From NCBI RefSeq assembly GCF_012276755.1, contig NZ_JAAXKX010000005.1, positions 120,241-184,240 on the forward strand: a DNA stretch of 64,000 bases, written 5' to 3'. Source of the DNA: Marichromatium bheemlicum (GTDB lineage Bacteria; Pseudomonadota; Gammaproteobacteria; Chromatiales; Chromatiaceae). The translations under genes and the position numbers were made by a program. This document shows, one piece after another, positions 16,841-25,166 of the stretch; position 1 is the stretch's first letter; each line of letters starts with the position of its first letter. The notes beneath the pieces were generated by a model that ran no database searches, was not told the DNA's origin, and saw only the letters and a program-made list of their open reading frames with translations.

Positions 16841-19046
16841 GTCGGACCTCGAGCACCTCGGGGAGCTGGCGCAGCTTGACCAGCACCCGGCCGAGCTGCT
16901 CCTGGTCGCGGACCTCGATGGTGAAACGCATCGAGGCGGTGTCGGTGGTGCGCTCGGAGTGGGTCTCGACGCCGAGTACGTCGAGGTCGTCGTCGACGAA
17001 CACCGAGGAGACGTCGCGTAACAGCCCCTTGCGGTCGGCGGCGATCACCAACAGGTCGACCGGGTAGCTGGCCTCGACCGGGGCGTCGGCCCAGCGCACC
17101 GAGATCAGTCGCTCGGTCTCCTCCGGGGGCAGATGGCGGACGTTGTTGCAATCGCGACGGTGGATGGTGACGCCGCGTCCACGGGTGACGAAACCGATGA
17201 TCGGGTCGTGTGGGACCGGCTTGCAGCACTGTGCCATCTGCGTCATCAGGTCGTCGACACCCTCGACCACCACCGCGTTGCTCGGCTCGTTGCGCTGACG
17301 CTGGGTGTGCTGACGGTGGCGGTGCTCGGGCTCCTTGGGGTGCTCGGCGCGGGGCTCGCCGACTTGGCGCGCGACCTGACCGACCGGTACGTCGCCGCGC
17401 CCGATGGCGGCCAACAAGTCCTCGCCGCGCTTGAAATTGAAACGCCCGGCCAGGGTCTCGAACTGGGGCTTCTCGACGATCCCGAGGCGGGTGATCTCGC
17501 GCTCGAGCAGGGCCCGACCGTCGTGGGCGTGTTGCTCCAGGTCCTGCTGCTTGAACCACTGGCGGACCCGGTTGCGGGCACGAGACGTGGTCAAGTAGCC
17601 GTGGTGCGGACTCAGCCAGTCGCGGCTGGGGGTGGCGTTCTTCTGGGTGAGGATCTCGACGGTGTCGCCGCTCTCGAGGCGCTGGTGCAGTGGCACGATG
17701 CGGCCGTTGACGCGCGCGCCCCGGCAGCGGTTGCCAACCTCGGAGTGGATGGCGTAGGCGAAGTCGAGCGGCGTTGCCCCCTTGGGCAGCTCGATGACCT
17801 TGGCGTGCGGGGTGAGCACATAGATGTGCACCGGCTCGAACTCTTGGCGGAAGCGCTCGAGCACCTCGCCGGGGTCCTCCAGCTCGCCCTTGAGTTCGAG
17901 CCAGTTGCGCATCCACACCAGACGGCGCTGGAAGGCCGCGTCGTGACCCTTGGCCTCCTTGTAGGCCCAGTGCGCGGCGACGCCGAACTCGGCGTGGCGG
18001 TGCATCTCGTAGGTGCGGATCTGCACCTCCAGCGACTTGTCGCCGGGGCCGATCACCGCAGTGTGCAGCGACTGGTACATGTTGCCCTTGGGGGTGGCGA
18101 TGTAGTCGTCGAACTCCTTGGGGATGTGGCGCCACAGTCCGTGGACGATGCCGAGCGCGGCATAACAGTCGGCGACGGTCTCGACCATGATGCGCACCGC
18201 GCGCAGGTCGAAGATCTCCTCGATGTCGACGCGCTTGCGGCGCATCTTCTTCCAGATGCTGTAGATGTGCTTGGGTCGACCAGTGATCTCGGCGCTGATG
18301 CCGCTGCTGGCGAATTTCTCGTGCAGGATCTCCATTACCGAGGCGATGTAGTGCTCGCGCTCCTCGCGCCGCTCGGCCAGCAGCCGGGCGATGCGCTTGT
18401 ACTCCTCGGGCTTGAGATAACGCAGGCTGAGGTCCTCGAGCTCCCACTTGAGCTGCCACACCCCGAGGCGATTGGCCAAGGGCGCATAGACGCGCTCGGT
18501 GTCGCGGGCGATGCGGGTGCGGCGGCGCTCCTCGAGGTCCTTGATCGCGCGCATCAGGTGCACGCGTTCGGCGAGCACCACCAGCACCACGCGCACGTCC
18601 TCGGCGATGCCGAGCAGCAACCGGCGCAGATTCTCCTCGTGCTCGGGCTGGTCCTTGGCGGCGATGATGGCCTCGACATTGGCCAGCTGCCCGATCCGTG
18701 ACAGGTCGTCGACCATACGGGCGACATTGGCGCCGAAGCGCTGCTCGATGTCGGCGAGGCTGGTCGTGTCAGCCTCGAGGCTGCCGTTGAGCAGGGCCGC
18801 CACCACGGTCTCGTCGTCCATCTCCAGGCCGACCAGGATGTCGGCGGTGGAGAGCAGGTGACGCACCCGGGTCTCGCCGGTCTCGATGCGCTGGTCGCCG
18901 TGGATGCGGATGAGCATTGCGCAGGCGCCGGCGATGGCCTCGAGGCCGGTGGGTTGATAGCGCCCCTCGAGGTTGTCGAGCCAGTGGCGGATCGCGTGTT
19001 CGTCGTCGCCGCGGTCGGCGGGCAGATTGTAGGTGGGTCTGACCAT
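16830..19046 (-). CDS. relA: RelA-type GTP pyrophosphokinase ((p)ppGpp synthetase)
   Basis: Stringent-response enzyme (738 aa) transferring pyrophosphate from ATP to GTP/GDP on stalled ribosomes. The N-terminal hydrolase-like region (about 45-200) lacks the HD motif: HLLSTADILVGLEMDDETVV followed by LNGSLEA, where active enzymes have HD. The synthetase domain carries EFDDYIATPKGNMYQSLHT; the EFDD acidic motif (EXDD) is the RelA, not SpoT, signature. A TGS domain (HIYVLTPHAKVIELPKGATP) and a C-terminal ACT domain (about 660-738) follow. It is therefore a synthetase-only RelA, and a separate SpoT is expected elsewhere. The ATG at 19046 gives the family length. Longer upstream frames are shadows of DUF1015. 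Confidence 0.94.
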   Translation of the reverse strand: MVRPTYNLPADRGDDEHAIRHWLDNLEGRYQPTGLEAIAGACAMLIRIHGDQRIETGETRVRHLLSTADILVGLEMDDETVVAALLNGSLEADTTSLADIEQRFGANVARMVDDLSRIGQLANVEAIIAAKDQPEHEENLRRLLLGIAEDVRVVLVVLAERVHLMRAIKDLEERRRTRIARDTERVYAPLANRLGVWQLKWELEDLSLRYLKPEEYKRIARLLAERREEREHYIASVMEILHEKFASSGISAEITGRPKHIYSIWKKMRRKRVDIEEIFDLRAVRIMVETVADCYAALGIVHGLWRHIPKEFDDYIATPKGNMYQSLHTAVIGPGDKSLEVQIRTYEMHRHAEFGVAAHWAYKEAKGHDAAFQRRLVWMRNWLELKGELEDPGEVLERFRQEFEPVHIYVLTPHAKVIELPKGATPLDFAYAIHSEVGNRCRGARVNGRIVPLHQRLESGDTVEILTQKNATPSRDWLSPHHGYLTTSRARNRVRQWFKQQDLEQHAHDGRALLEREITRLGIVEKPQFETLAGRFNFKRGEDLLAAIGRGDVPVGQVARQVGEPRAEHPKEPEHRHRQHTQRQRNEPSNAVVVEGVDDLMTQMAQCCKPVPHDPIIGFVTRGRGVTIHRRDCNNVRHLPPEETERLISVRWADAPVEASYPVDLLVIAADRKGLLRDVSSVFVDDDLDVLGVETHSERTTDTASMRFTIEVRDQEQLGRVLVKLRQLPEVLEVRRAD

Positions 19047-19081
19047 CGTCTTCGGTTGTCGTCTTCCGTCGTCTTGCAGTG

Positions 19082-20317
19082 TCAGTCCAGGACGTGGCTC
19101 ACCAGTCCGTCGGCGAGTTTGGGTTCGAACCAGGTGGACTTGGGCGGCATCACCGCGCCGGCATCGGCGACGTCGAGCAGTGATGCCATCGGAGTGGGGT
19201 GGAGGGCGAGGGCGAGGGCCATCTCGCCGCTGTCGACGCGCTGCTGCAGTCCGTCGAGCCCGCGGATGCCGCCGACGAAGTCGATGCGCGGATCGCGGCG
19301 CGGGTCGTCGATGCCGAGCAGTGGCTCGATCAGGTGCTGCTGGAGCAGGCTGACATCGAGGCTGGCGACCGGGTCGTTGGCAGGGATCCGCCTGGGGTCG
19401 AGCCCCAGCCGGTACCAGTGCCCGGCGAGATAGAGTCCGAACTCGCCGGGGCGCGCGGGCGCGACCGGGCTGTCCGCCGGCTCGATGGCGAAGCGCTCGG
19501 CGATCGCCGCGAGCAGCGTCTCCGGGGTGTGGCCGTTGAGGTCGCGCACCACCCGGTTGTAGTCGAGGATGCGCAGCTGATCGTGGGGGAAGATCACCGC
19601 GAGGAAGGACTCGTGTGCGCCCCCTGACGCAGCGCCGGTCTCGCGCCGGGCGGCGGCCACCCGCGAGGCGGCCGCCGAGCGGTGATGGCCGTCGGCGACA
19701 TAGAGCGCGTCGATCGCGGCGAAAGCAGCGTCGATCGCGGCGATCCGTGCCGGCTCGCCGATCCGCCACAGCTCGTGGCGTACGCCGTCGGCGGCGGTGA
19801 CGTCGACCTCGGGTGGCTGCTCGGTGGTCGCGGCGAGCAGGTCGTCGACTGTGGCCTGGGCGCGGTAGGCGAGGAACACCGGGCCGGTCTGGGCGTCGAG
19901 CGCTTCGATCTGGCGCACCCGATCGTCCTCCTTGGCCGGGCGGGTGTACTCGTGGCGCTTGATCCGACCGCTGTCATAGGCCGCCACCGAGGCGGCGGCG
20001 ACCAGACCGGTCTGGCGGTGTCCGTCCATGGTCAACCGGTAGACGTAATAACTGGGGGTGGGGTCGCGTACCAGCACCCCGGCCTCGAGCATGCGCTCGA
20101 GGTTGGCGCGGGCCTGGGCATAGACGCTCGGGTCGTGGGGATCGGTGCCCTCCGGCAGGTCGACCTCGGCGCGCGAGATGTGCAGGAAGCTCCAGGGGCG
20201 TCCGCGGACCAGGGCGCGGGCCTCGTGGGTGTCGATGACGTCGTAGGGCGGGGCGATGACCGCGTCGGCACGGCCAGGTGCCGGGCGCAGGCCGGCAAAG
20301 GGCTTGATCAAGGGCAT
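19082..20317 (-). CDS. DUF1015 family protein
   Basis: A 411-residue cytoplasmic protein. It starts MPLIKPFAGLRPAPGRADAV followed by APPYDVI, the DUF1015 signature, and contains YVADGHHRSAAASR, a His-rich motif characteristic of the family, about midway. FLHISRAEVDLPEG and RIKRHEYTRPAKEDDR are other conserved blocks. The biochemical function is not established; in other bacteria the family often sits beside serA/serC-type genes, but not here. ATG 20317 follows a short leader; the frame opening at 20371 adds 18 unconserved residues. It lies 60 bp downstream of the binding-protein gene and 35 bp upstream of relA on the same strand, so co-transcription with relA is plausible. Confidence 0.88.
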   Translation of the reverse strand: MPLIKPFAGLRPAPGRADAVIAPPYDVIDTHEARALVRGRPWSFLHISRAEVDLPEGTDPHDPSVYAQARANLERMLEAGVLVRDPTPSYYVYRLTMDGHRQTGLVAAASVAAYDSGRIKRHEYTRPAKEDDRVRQIEALDAQTGPVFLAYRAQATVDDLLAATTEQPPEVDVTAADGVRHELWRIGEPARIAAIDAAFAAIDALYVADGHHRSAAASRVAAARRETGAASGGAHESFLAVIFPHDQLRILDYNRVVRDLNGHTPETLLAAIAERFAIEPADSPVAPARPGEFGLYLAGHWYRLGLDPRRIPANDPVASLDVSLLQQHLIEPLLGIDDPRRDPRIDFVGGIRGLDGLQQRVDSGEMALALALHPTPMASLLDVADAGAVMPPKSTWFEPKLADGLVSHVLD

Positions 20318-20377
20318 GGGTTCGGTCTCGCTGTTGGGCGGTCCTGGGCGATGATGGTCGCGGGGACACATCGTCTC

Positions 20378-21385
20378 TCAATGGCTCGGTGGGGCATAGA
20401 GGATGCCGCCATCGCGCCAGAGTGCATTGAGGCCGCGTTTGATCTGGAGTGGCGAGTGGATGCCGAGATTGCGCTCGAACAGTTCGGCATAGTTGCCGAC
20501 CTGGGAGATGATGCGTCGGCTCCAGCCGGGGCTCAGTCCGAGTCGCGCGCCGATCTGGGCGTCGTCGTCGAACAGGGTGACGGCCGGGCCATTGTATGGC
20601 ACCGACGGGTGTTGGGAGTCGATGCCCTGCTCTTCGGCATCGATCAGCACGAACAGGGTCCAGCGCACGATGTCGAACCAGCGCGGATCGTCATCACGCA
20701 CTGCCGGTGAGAGTGGCTCCTTGGAGATCACCTCGGTGAGGATGCGGTGTTCGGCGCTGCCTTGTCGCAGCGTCGAGCGGACCGCGAACAGCTGAGACTG
20801 GTCGGAGCTGAGGGCGTCGCACTCACCGCGCAAATAGGCGCGGGTGGCGCTGTGGATGTCGGCGCTGGGGACCAGCCGCAGGTGCATGCGGTGGCGAGTG
20901 GAATAGGCGCGGGCGTTGTGCGGCCCGGTGGTGCCGGTGATCACGCAGACGCGTCGGCCATCGAGTTCGAGGGCGCTGTGGATGTGGCTGTCTCGTCGCA
21001 CCATGAATCCCTGGCCGTCGTGATAGAGGACGCCGACGAAGGCGACGCCGGATTCGGTGTCGCGCGCCAGGGTCCAGCTGGTGTTGCGAGCCAGGATATC
21101 GAAGTCGCCGGCGCGCAGCCGCGCCAGGCGGTCGTTGGGTGTGGTAGTGACGAAGCGTACCCGCTCGGCGGTGCCGAGCACGGCGGCGCTGACCGCACGA
21201 CAGAAATCGACGTCGAGCCCTTCCCAGTGGCCGTCGGCGGTGCGATGGGAGAGCCCCGGGACCTCGCCGTTGACGCCGCAGCGCAACTCGCCACGGTCGC
21301 GGACCTCATCGAGGGTGGCGCTCTGTCCCGAGCCGAGTGCGGTGGCGAGGATCAGACCGATGAGCCATCGTCGTCGAGTCTGCAT
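20378..21385 (-). CDS. Amino-acid ABC transporter periplasmic substrate-binding protein (orphan)
   Basis: A 335-residue secreted protein with signal peptide MQTRRRWLIGLILATALGSG (cleavage near GQSA). The mature part is a family 3 solute-binding domain: TLDEVRDRGELRCGVNGEVP, GLDVDFCRAVSAAVLG, FDILARNTSWTLARDTE and GVLYHDGQGFMV. The closest known family is the general L-amino-acid (AapJ/BztA) type, where the partner permease and ATPase genes usually follow. None is present here, since the next gene downstream is DUF1015. It may serve a transporter encoded elsewhere or act as a sensory binding protein. The frame extends to 21775, but the signal peptide fixes the start at 21385. Confidence 0.85.
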   Translation of the reverse strand: MQTRRRWLIGLILATALGSGQSATLDEVRDRGELRCGVNGEVPGLSHRTADGHWEGLDVDFCRAVSAAVLGTAERVRFVTTTPNDRLARLRAGDFDILARNTSWTLARDTESGVAFVGVLYHDGQGFMVRRDSHIHSALELDGRRVCVITGTTGPHNARAYSTRHRMHLRLVPSADIHSATRAYLRGECDALSSDQSQLFAVRSTLRQGSAEHRILTEVISKEPLSPAVRDDDPRWFDIVRWTLFVLIDAEEQGIDSQHPSVPYNGPAVTLFDDDAQIGARLGLSPGWSRRIISQVGNYAELFERNLGIHSPLQIKRGLNALWRDGGILYAPPSH

Positions 21386-22080
21386 CGCATGTCTCCATTG
21401 GGTGACGTGACCGTCACCGTGCGGGTTGGGATCCGGGCAGCCCGTGTGGTGCCGGCGTGGTCCCGGGGACGGGCGGGTGTCGGCGCCGGGCCGTGGATCC
21501 ATCTTCGTTGGTTCGATGATGAAGTGTGTCGGCTGTGGTGATGATCTTGTGCATGTGGTGGATGTCGATGCGATGGGCCTCGGGCATCGTCTGCCTGCCC
21601 CATCGGTCGCGCACCGTCGTGCCGGCGACCGCCACCTCGGGCGCCTCGAGACCCGGGTCGTCTCTCCCCAGCTCGGGCACTGTTCTCGGCGCGTCCGACG
21701 GCCGTCAGTTGGCAGGTGCCCCCGGTCCGGATCGACCCGCGTTCGGCTCCTGCGCCCTGCCTGTGTCTGCGACATGGCTGACTATCTTTCCAGCATCCCC
21801 CCCCGCTGTGCAATGCCCAGAGGCGCCCGAGCGGCCTCTCACTCTCTGCGATCCCGGCCGCCTTGTCCAGGCTTTGAACAGGTCGCATGCTCCTCGCCCC
21901 AAACCCGATCGCCCCCCAGTAAATTGTTTTACTGTTTTTGTGGTTGATTTTTAATTAGTTGTTTTGTAAAGATTTTTGTTGATCATCAGCGCTGCCTATG
22001 GTTGTTATCGAAAGATACGATCCCCAATTAACCGCTTAGATCTTGTTCCTATGCCGATGCTTGCCTAGAGTCTTTATCGA
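21386..22080. other. Intergenic region with sharp GC change
   Basis: No convincing gene. The left part (to about 21900) is GC-rich, with only Arg/Pro-rich random-looking frames. From about 21915 to 22080 the DNA becomes markedly AT-rich (AATTGTTTTACTGTTTTTGT near 21920). It probably contains the promoter(s) of rpoH, and possibly of the divergent binding-protein gene. I found no clean sigma-70 or sigma-32 consensus. Confidence 0.5.
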
Positions 22081-22133
22081 ACTTTTGTCGCGCTTCAACC
22101 TCAAAATCCGCGACAAAAGTGCTGGCATATGCC
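22081..22133. promoter_or_regulatory. Perfect 12-bp inverted repeat plus palindrome upstream of rpoH
   Basis: ACTTTTGTCGCG (22081-22092) and CGCGACAAAAGT (22109-22120) are exact inverted copies separated by 16 bp. They are followed four bases later by the 10-bp palindrome GGCATATGCC (22124-22133). The rpoH start codon is 53 bp downstream. The arrangement could be a dimeric regulator site or a leader-RNA hairpin influencing rpoH expression. It lacks a T-run and is not a terminator for the plus strand. Confidence 0.6.
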
Positions 22134-22185
22134 TTAGTGCGGTGCTAGGATAATTACCCAAGTTAACAACTCAGGTATCGGACTT

Positions 22186-23025
22186 ATGGCCAAGGATCTC
22201 ACCCTGGTGCCGACAGGTACCATCGACGCCTACATCAGCGCCGCTTACCAGATTCCAGTTCTCACCGCGGACGAGGAGCGCTCACTGGCGGTACAGCTGC
22301 GCGACCACGGCGACGCCCATGCCGCCAAGCGATTGGTAACCTCGCACCTGCGCTTCGTGATCCGCATCGCTCGCGGTTATCTCGGCTACGGTCTGCCGCT
22401 GCCTGACCTGATTCAGGAAGGCACCGTCGGCCTGATGAAGGCGGTGCGTCGCTTCGAGCCCGACATGGGGGTGCGGCTGGTCTCCTTCGCGGTGCACTGG
22501 ATTCGTGCCGAGATCCATGAGTACATCCTGCGTAACTGGCGCATCGTCAAGGTGGCGACCACCAAGGCCCAGCGCAAGCTGTTCTTCAACCTGCGCAGCT
22601 CGAAAAAGCGCCTCGGCTGGTTCACCCGTCAGGAGGTCGAGGATGTTGCCGCCGATCTCGGCGTCAAGCCGGAGACGGTGTTGCAGATGGAGTCGCGCCT
22701 GGCCAATCAGGACCTGTCGTTCGACGGTCTCGACGACGATGACGATGACGCGCCCTCGGCACCCTCGACCTACCTGCCCGACAACAGCATGGAACCGGCG
22801 CGGCTGCTCGAGCGTGAGGACACCGATCGTAACCAGCGCGAGCGTCTCTATGCCGCGCTGCAGGGGCTCGATGAGCGCAGCAAGACCATCCTGCGCGAGC
22901 GTTGGCTCTCCGAGCGCAAGCAGACCCTGCACGAACTCGCCCAGCAGTTCGGGGTCTCGGCCGAGCGCATCCGTCAGATCGAGAAGAATGCGATGAAGAA
23001 ACTGCGTCTGCAGTTGGACGCATGA
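22186..23025 (+). CDS. rpoH: RNA polymerase sigma-32 factor (heat shock)
   Basis: A 279-residue sigma factor directing RNA polymerase to heat-shock promoters. Region 1.2/2.1 ([20 protein letters not shown], then [16 protein letters not shown]) leads into region 2 ([37 protein letters not shown]). The RpoH-box-like segment [20 protein letters not shown] distinguishes sigma-32 from RpoD and RpoS. Region 4 ([20 protein letters not shown]) is the helix-turn-helix that reads the -35 element. Full length for the family. An acidic Asp run ([10 protein letters not shown]) occupies the region 3 linker. The leader carries a striking inverted repeat and an intrinsic terminator follows. It is a monocistronic gene. 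Confidence 0.96.
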   Translation: MAKDLTLVPTGTIDAYISAAYQIPVLTADEERSLAVQLRDHGDAHAAKRLVTSHLRFVIRIARGYLGYGLPLPDLIQEGTVGLMKAVRRFEPDMGVRLVSFAVHWIRAEIHEYILRNWRIVKVATTKAQRKLFFNLRSSKKRLGWFTRQEVEDVAADLGVKPETVLQMESRLANQDLSFDGLDDDDDDAPSAPSTYLPDNSMEPARLLEREDTDRNQRERLYAALQGLDERSKTILRERWLSERKQTLHELAQQFGVSAERIRQIEKNAMKKLRLQLDA

Positions 23026-23063
23026 TGAGCGCCAGCGCGCCGAATGCGCGCCGTCGCCACCGA

Positions 23064-23087
23064 GGCCCGCCGAGTGCGGGCCTTTTT
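23064..23087 (+). terminator. Intrinsic terminator of rpoH
   Basis: GGCCCGC (23064-23070), loop CGAGT, GCGGGCC (23076-23082), then five Ts. It lies 39 bp after the rpoH stop codon and is a classic Rho-independent terminator on the plus strand. Confidence 0.9.
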
Positions 23088-23103
23088 CGTGGTGGGGACA
23101 ACG

Positions 23104-23139
23104 AAAAAGGCCCCGTCGACGGACATCGACGGGGCCTTT
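23104..23139 (-). terminator. Intrinsic terminator of the tRNA-Phe transcript
   Basis: The arms AAAGGCCCCGTCGA (23106-23119) and TCGACGGGGCCTTT (23126-23139) pair perfectly around a 6-nt loop. Read on the minus strand, the hairpin is followed by TTTTT. It sits just downstream of tRNA-Phe and, back to back with the rpoH terminator, separates the convergent units. Confidence 0.88.
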
Positions 23140-23145
23140 CGAAGA

Positions 23146-23221
<76 letters not shown>

Positions 23222-23330
23222 AGGTAGTTCGCGTGCAAGCATACTGCTTGGCTTGAGCGCAGTATTAAACCAATGGAATCTTGGTCCGTCAAGTCTTTCT
23301 TCAAGCTCTCAGCCGCTGGCCGCTGGCCGC

Positions 23331-23603
23331 TCAACTGCCTGGCGGCACATAGCCCTCGGGCAGGTCGGCGCCCTCGCCGAAGAAAAAACCTTCCATCTGG
23401 GTCTCGAGGAAGCGGCGGGCCTTGGGGTCCATCGGGCTCAGTCGGTTCTCATTGATCAGCATGGTCTGGTGACGCAGCCACTCCTGCCAGGCCTGTTTCG
23501 AGACCTGTTCGAAGATGCGTGCGCCCAGTGGGCCTGGGTAGGGTTGGCGATCGAGTCCCTCGGCCTCCTGGCCGAGTCTCACGCAGTGCACGGTACGGCT
23601 CAT
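23331..23603 (-). CDS. yggX: Probable Fe(2+)-trafficking protein
   Basis: Small cytoplasmic protein (90 aa) of the YggX family, which protects iron-sulfur enzymes from oxidative damage and is linked to iron delivery. It starts [20 protein letters not shown], the family N-terminus with the conserved Cys7. The signature [17 protein letters not shown] and [15 protein letters not shown] follow. The length is standard. It lies 46 bp downstream of mutY on the same strand, a pairing conserved in many gammaproteobacteria that links it functionally to the Fe-S glycosylase MutY. A CCGCTGG short repeat overlaps the stop region. Confidence 0.95.
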   Translation of the reverse strand: MSRTVHCVRLGQEAEGLDRQPYPGPLGARIFEQVSKQAWQEWLRHQTMLINENRLSPMDPKARRFLETQMEGFFFGEGADLPEGYVPPGS

Positions 23604-23649
23604 GCTCCGACTCCTGTTGGACGGACTGGCGGTCTCGGGGATCGAGGGG

Positions 23650-24732
23650 TCAGAGCCGTTGGAGGATATCTGCCACCGGCGCCGGCAGGCCGATCGCGGT
23701 GCGCTCCTCGGGCGGGCTCCAGCGCCAGCCGTCCTCGCCCACGTCGGTCTCAGGGGCGATCAGCCCGAGCGCTACGACCTCGATCTCCAGTACGAAGTGG
23801 GTAAAGGTGTGACGGCGTCCGGGCAGGGTTTCAACCGTATCCGGAGCACGGTTGAAACGGTCCAGGCACCAGCCGGCCGGGTCGTTGTCGGGGGCGATCT
23901 CGGGCAGGCTCCACAACCCGCCCCAGATACCGCTCGCCGGACGGCGCCGGAGCAGTACGGCGCCTGCGGCGTTGCGCACCACCAGCATCCGGGTGCGCCG
24001 CTCAGGCAGGGTGCGCCTCGGGCGCGGGGCCGGTAGCTCGCGCTGGCGTCCCTGGTGCAGGGCCTGGCAGCGCGCGGCGAGCGGACAGTGCGCGCAGTCC
24101 GGGGTGGCGCGGGTACAGAGGGTGGCGCCGAGATCCATCATCGCCTGGTTGTAGGCGCCGGTGCGCTGGTGCGGGGTGCAGCGTTCGCTGAGCTGCCACA
24201 GCCGCTTGAGCACTGCGCTCTGTCCCGGCCAGCCGTCGACGGCGAAACAGCGCGCCAGCACCCGCTTGACGTTGCCGTCGAGGATTGGCAGGGGCTGGCC
24301 GTCGGCGAGCGAGAGGATGGCCCCGGCGGTGGAACGGCCGATGCCGGGGAGCGCCTCGACCGCCGCCAGGGTGTCGGGAAAGCGCCCGCCGTGGGTCTCG
24401 ACGATGGTGCGCGCGGCGCGGTGCAGGTTGCGCGCGCGGGCGTAATAGCCGAGTCCTGACCACAGCGACAGCACCTCGTCGAGCGGTGCTGCGGCCAGGC
24501 TCGCCAGATCCGGAAAGCGCGCCATGAAGCGCGTGAAGTAGGGGATCACCACCGTCACCTGGGTCTGCTGCAGCATGATCTCCGAGACCCACACCCGGTA
24601 GCGGGTGGGCTCGTGCTGCCAGGGGAGGTCCTTGCGCCCGTGATGATCGAACCAGTCGAGTACGGCGGTGGCGAAATCGGCGGGTGGCCAGGGGGCGGGC
24701 GGTTCGTTGGCGAAGAGGTCGGGTGTGCTCAT
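23650..24732 (-). CDS. mutY: Adenine DNA glycosylase
   Basis: Base-excision repair enzyme (360 aa) that removes adenine mispaired with 8-oxoguanine. It shows [10 protein letters not shown] with the catalytic Glu, the helix-hairpin-helix [26 protein letters not shown] with the catalytic Asp, and four Fe-S ligands in the C-x6-C-x2-C-x5-C pattern [17 protein letters not shown]. The C-terminal Nudix-like domain ([23 protein letters not shown]) recognises 8-oxoG. ATG 24732 overlaps the DUF2007 stop in an ATGA, implying coupling. The alternative upstream start at 24762 adds ten unconserved residues. yggX follows. Confidence 0.95.
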   Translation of the reverse strand: MSTPDLFANEPPAPWPPADFATAVLDWFDHHGRKDLPWQHEPTRYRVWVSEIMLQQTQVTVVIPYFTRFMARFPDLASLAAAPLDEVLSLWSGLGYYARARNLHRAARTIVETHGGRFPDTLAAVEALPGIGRSTAGAILSLADGQPLPILDGNVKRVLARCFAVDGWPGQSAVLKRLWQLSERCTPHQRTGAYNQAMMDLGATLCTRATPDCAHCPLAARCQALHQGRQRELPAPRPRRTLPERRTRMLVVRNAAGAVLLRRRPASGIWGGLWSLPEIAPDNDPAGWCLDRFNRAPDTVETLPGRRHTFTHFVLEIEVVALGLIAPETDVGEDGWRWSPPEERTAIGLPAPVADILQRL

Positions 24733-25046
24733 TCGGGATAAGGGGTTGCGCAGTTCCAGCACAGGGCGAAGCCGGCCTCGACCCGCTCACCACAACGCGG
24801 GCAGGTCCAGGCCGGGGTCGGGTGGCCGCCGAGTCCCTCGCGCAGAAAGCGCGCGAGCACGGCCTCGGCGCGTTCGCGATCGTCGTCGTCGATGAGCCAG
24901 AGGGTCGGATAGAGATCGAGCGGCAGCTCGCCTGCGGCACCACTGAGGGCGTCGCCAAGGATAACGGTACGGATCAGGTGACGATCGAGCAGATCGTGGA
25001 GGAGCTGTGCCTCGATGCGGTCGGCTGCTTGGTAGAGTGCTCGCAT
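24729..25046 (-). CDS. DUF2007 domain protein with C-terminal zinc ribbon
   Basis: A 105-residue cytoplasmic protein. The N-terminal DUF2007 (putative signal-transducing) domain reads [20 protein letters not shown] and [20 protein letters not shown]. The C-terminus is a zinc ribbon, [18 protein letters not shown], with two CxxC pairs. Its function is unknown; the family is common in proteobacteria. A longer frame (to 25088) runs into the tRNA-Gly gene and is rejected. The start at 25046 is 15 bp after the tRNA, and the stop overlaps the mutY start by 4 bp. Processing from a common transcript with the tRNA is therefore likely. Confidence 0.85.
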   Translation of the reverse strand: MRALYQAADRIEAQLLHDLLDRHLIRTVILGDALSGAAGELPLDLYPTLWLIDDDDRERAEAVLARFLREGLGGHPTPAWTCPRCGERVEAGFALCWNCATPYPE

Positions 25047-25060
25047 ACGGGGCTGGGGAA

Positions 25061-25134
25061 TGGAGCGGGTGATGGGAATCGAACCCACGTCATCAGCTTG
25101 GGAAGCTGAGGTTCTACCATTGAACTACACCCGC
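25061..25134 (-). tRNA. tRNA-Gly (CCC)
   Basis: 74 nt on the minus strand with encoded CCA. The acceptor stem is GCGGGTG/CACCCGC-like, the D-arm contains AGTTCAATGGTAGAAC, and the anticodon arm TCAGCTTCCCAAGCTGA has a seven-base loop TTCCCAA, giving anticodon CCC. The T-arm is GTGGGTTCGATTCCCAT. It matches the glyU-type tRNA of E. coli. It reads GGG codons, which matters in such GC-rich genes. Confidence 0.96.
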
Positions 25135-25166
25135 ATTCGGTCCCGATTGTATGCGCTCAGCCGAGT

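Noticed and set aside
21426..21947. 173-codon plus-strand frame between the binding-protein gene and rpoH
   Set aside because: Arg/Cys/Pro-rich sequence without domain, signal or ribosome site; composition matches non-coding GC-rich DNA.
22020..22160. Sigma-32 or sigma-54 promoter for rpoH
   Set aside because: CCCCAATT at about 22022 lacks a properly spaced CTTGAA, and TGGCAT at 22123 lacks a GC at the required distance, so neither is a credible consensus.
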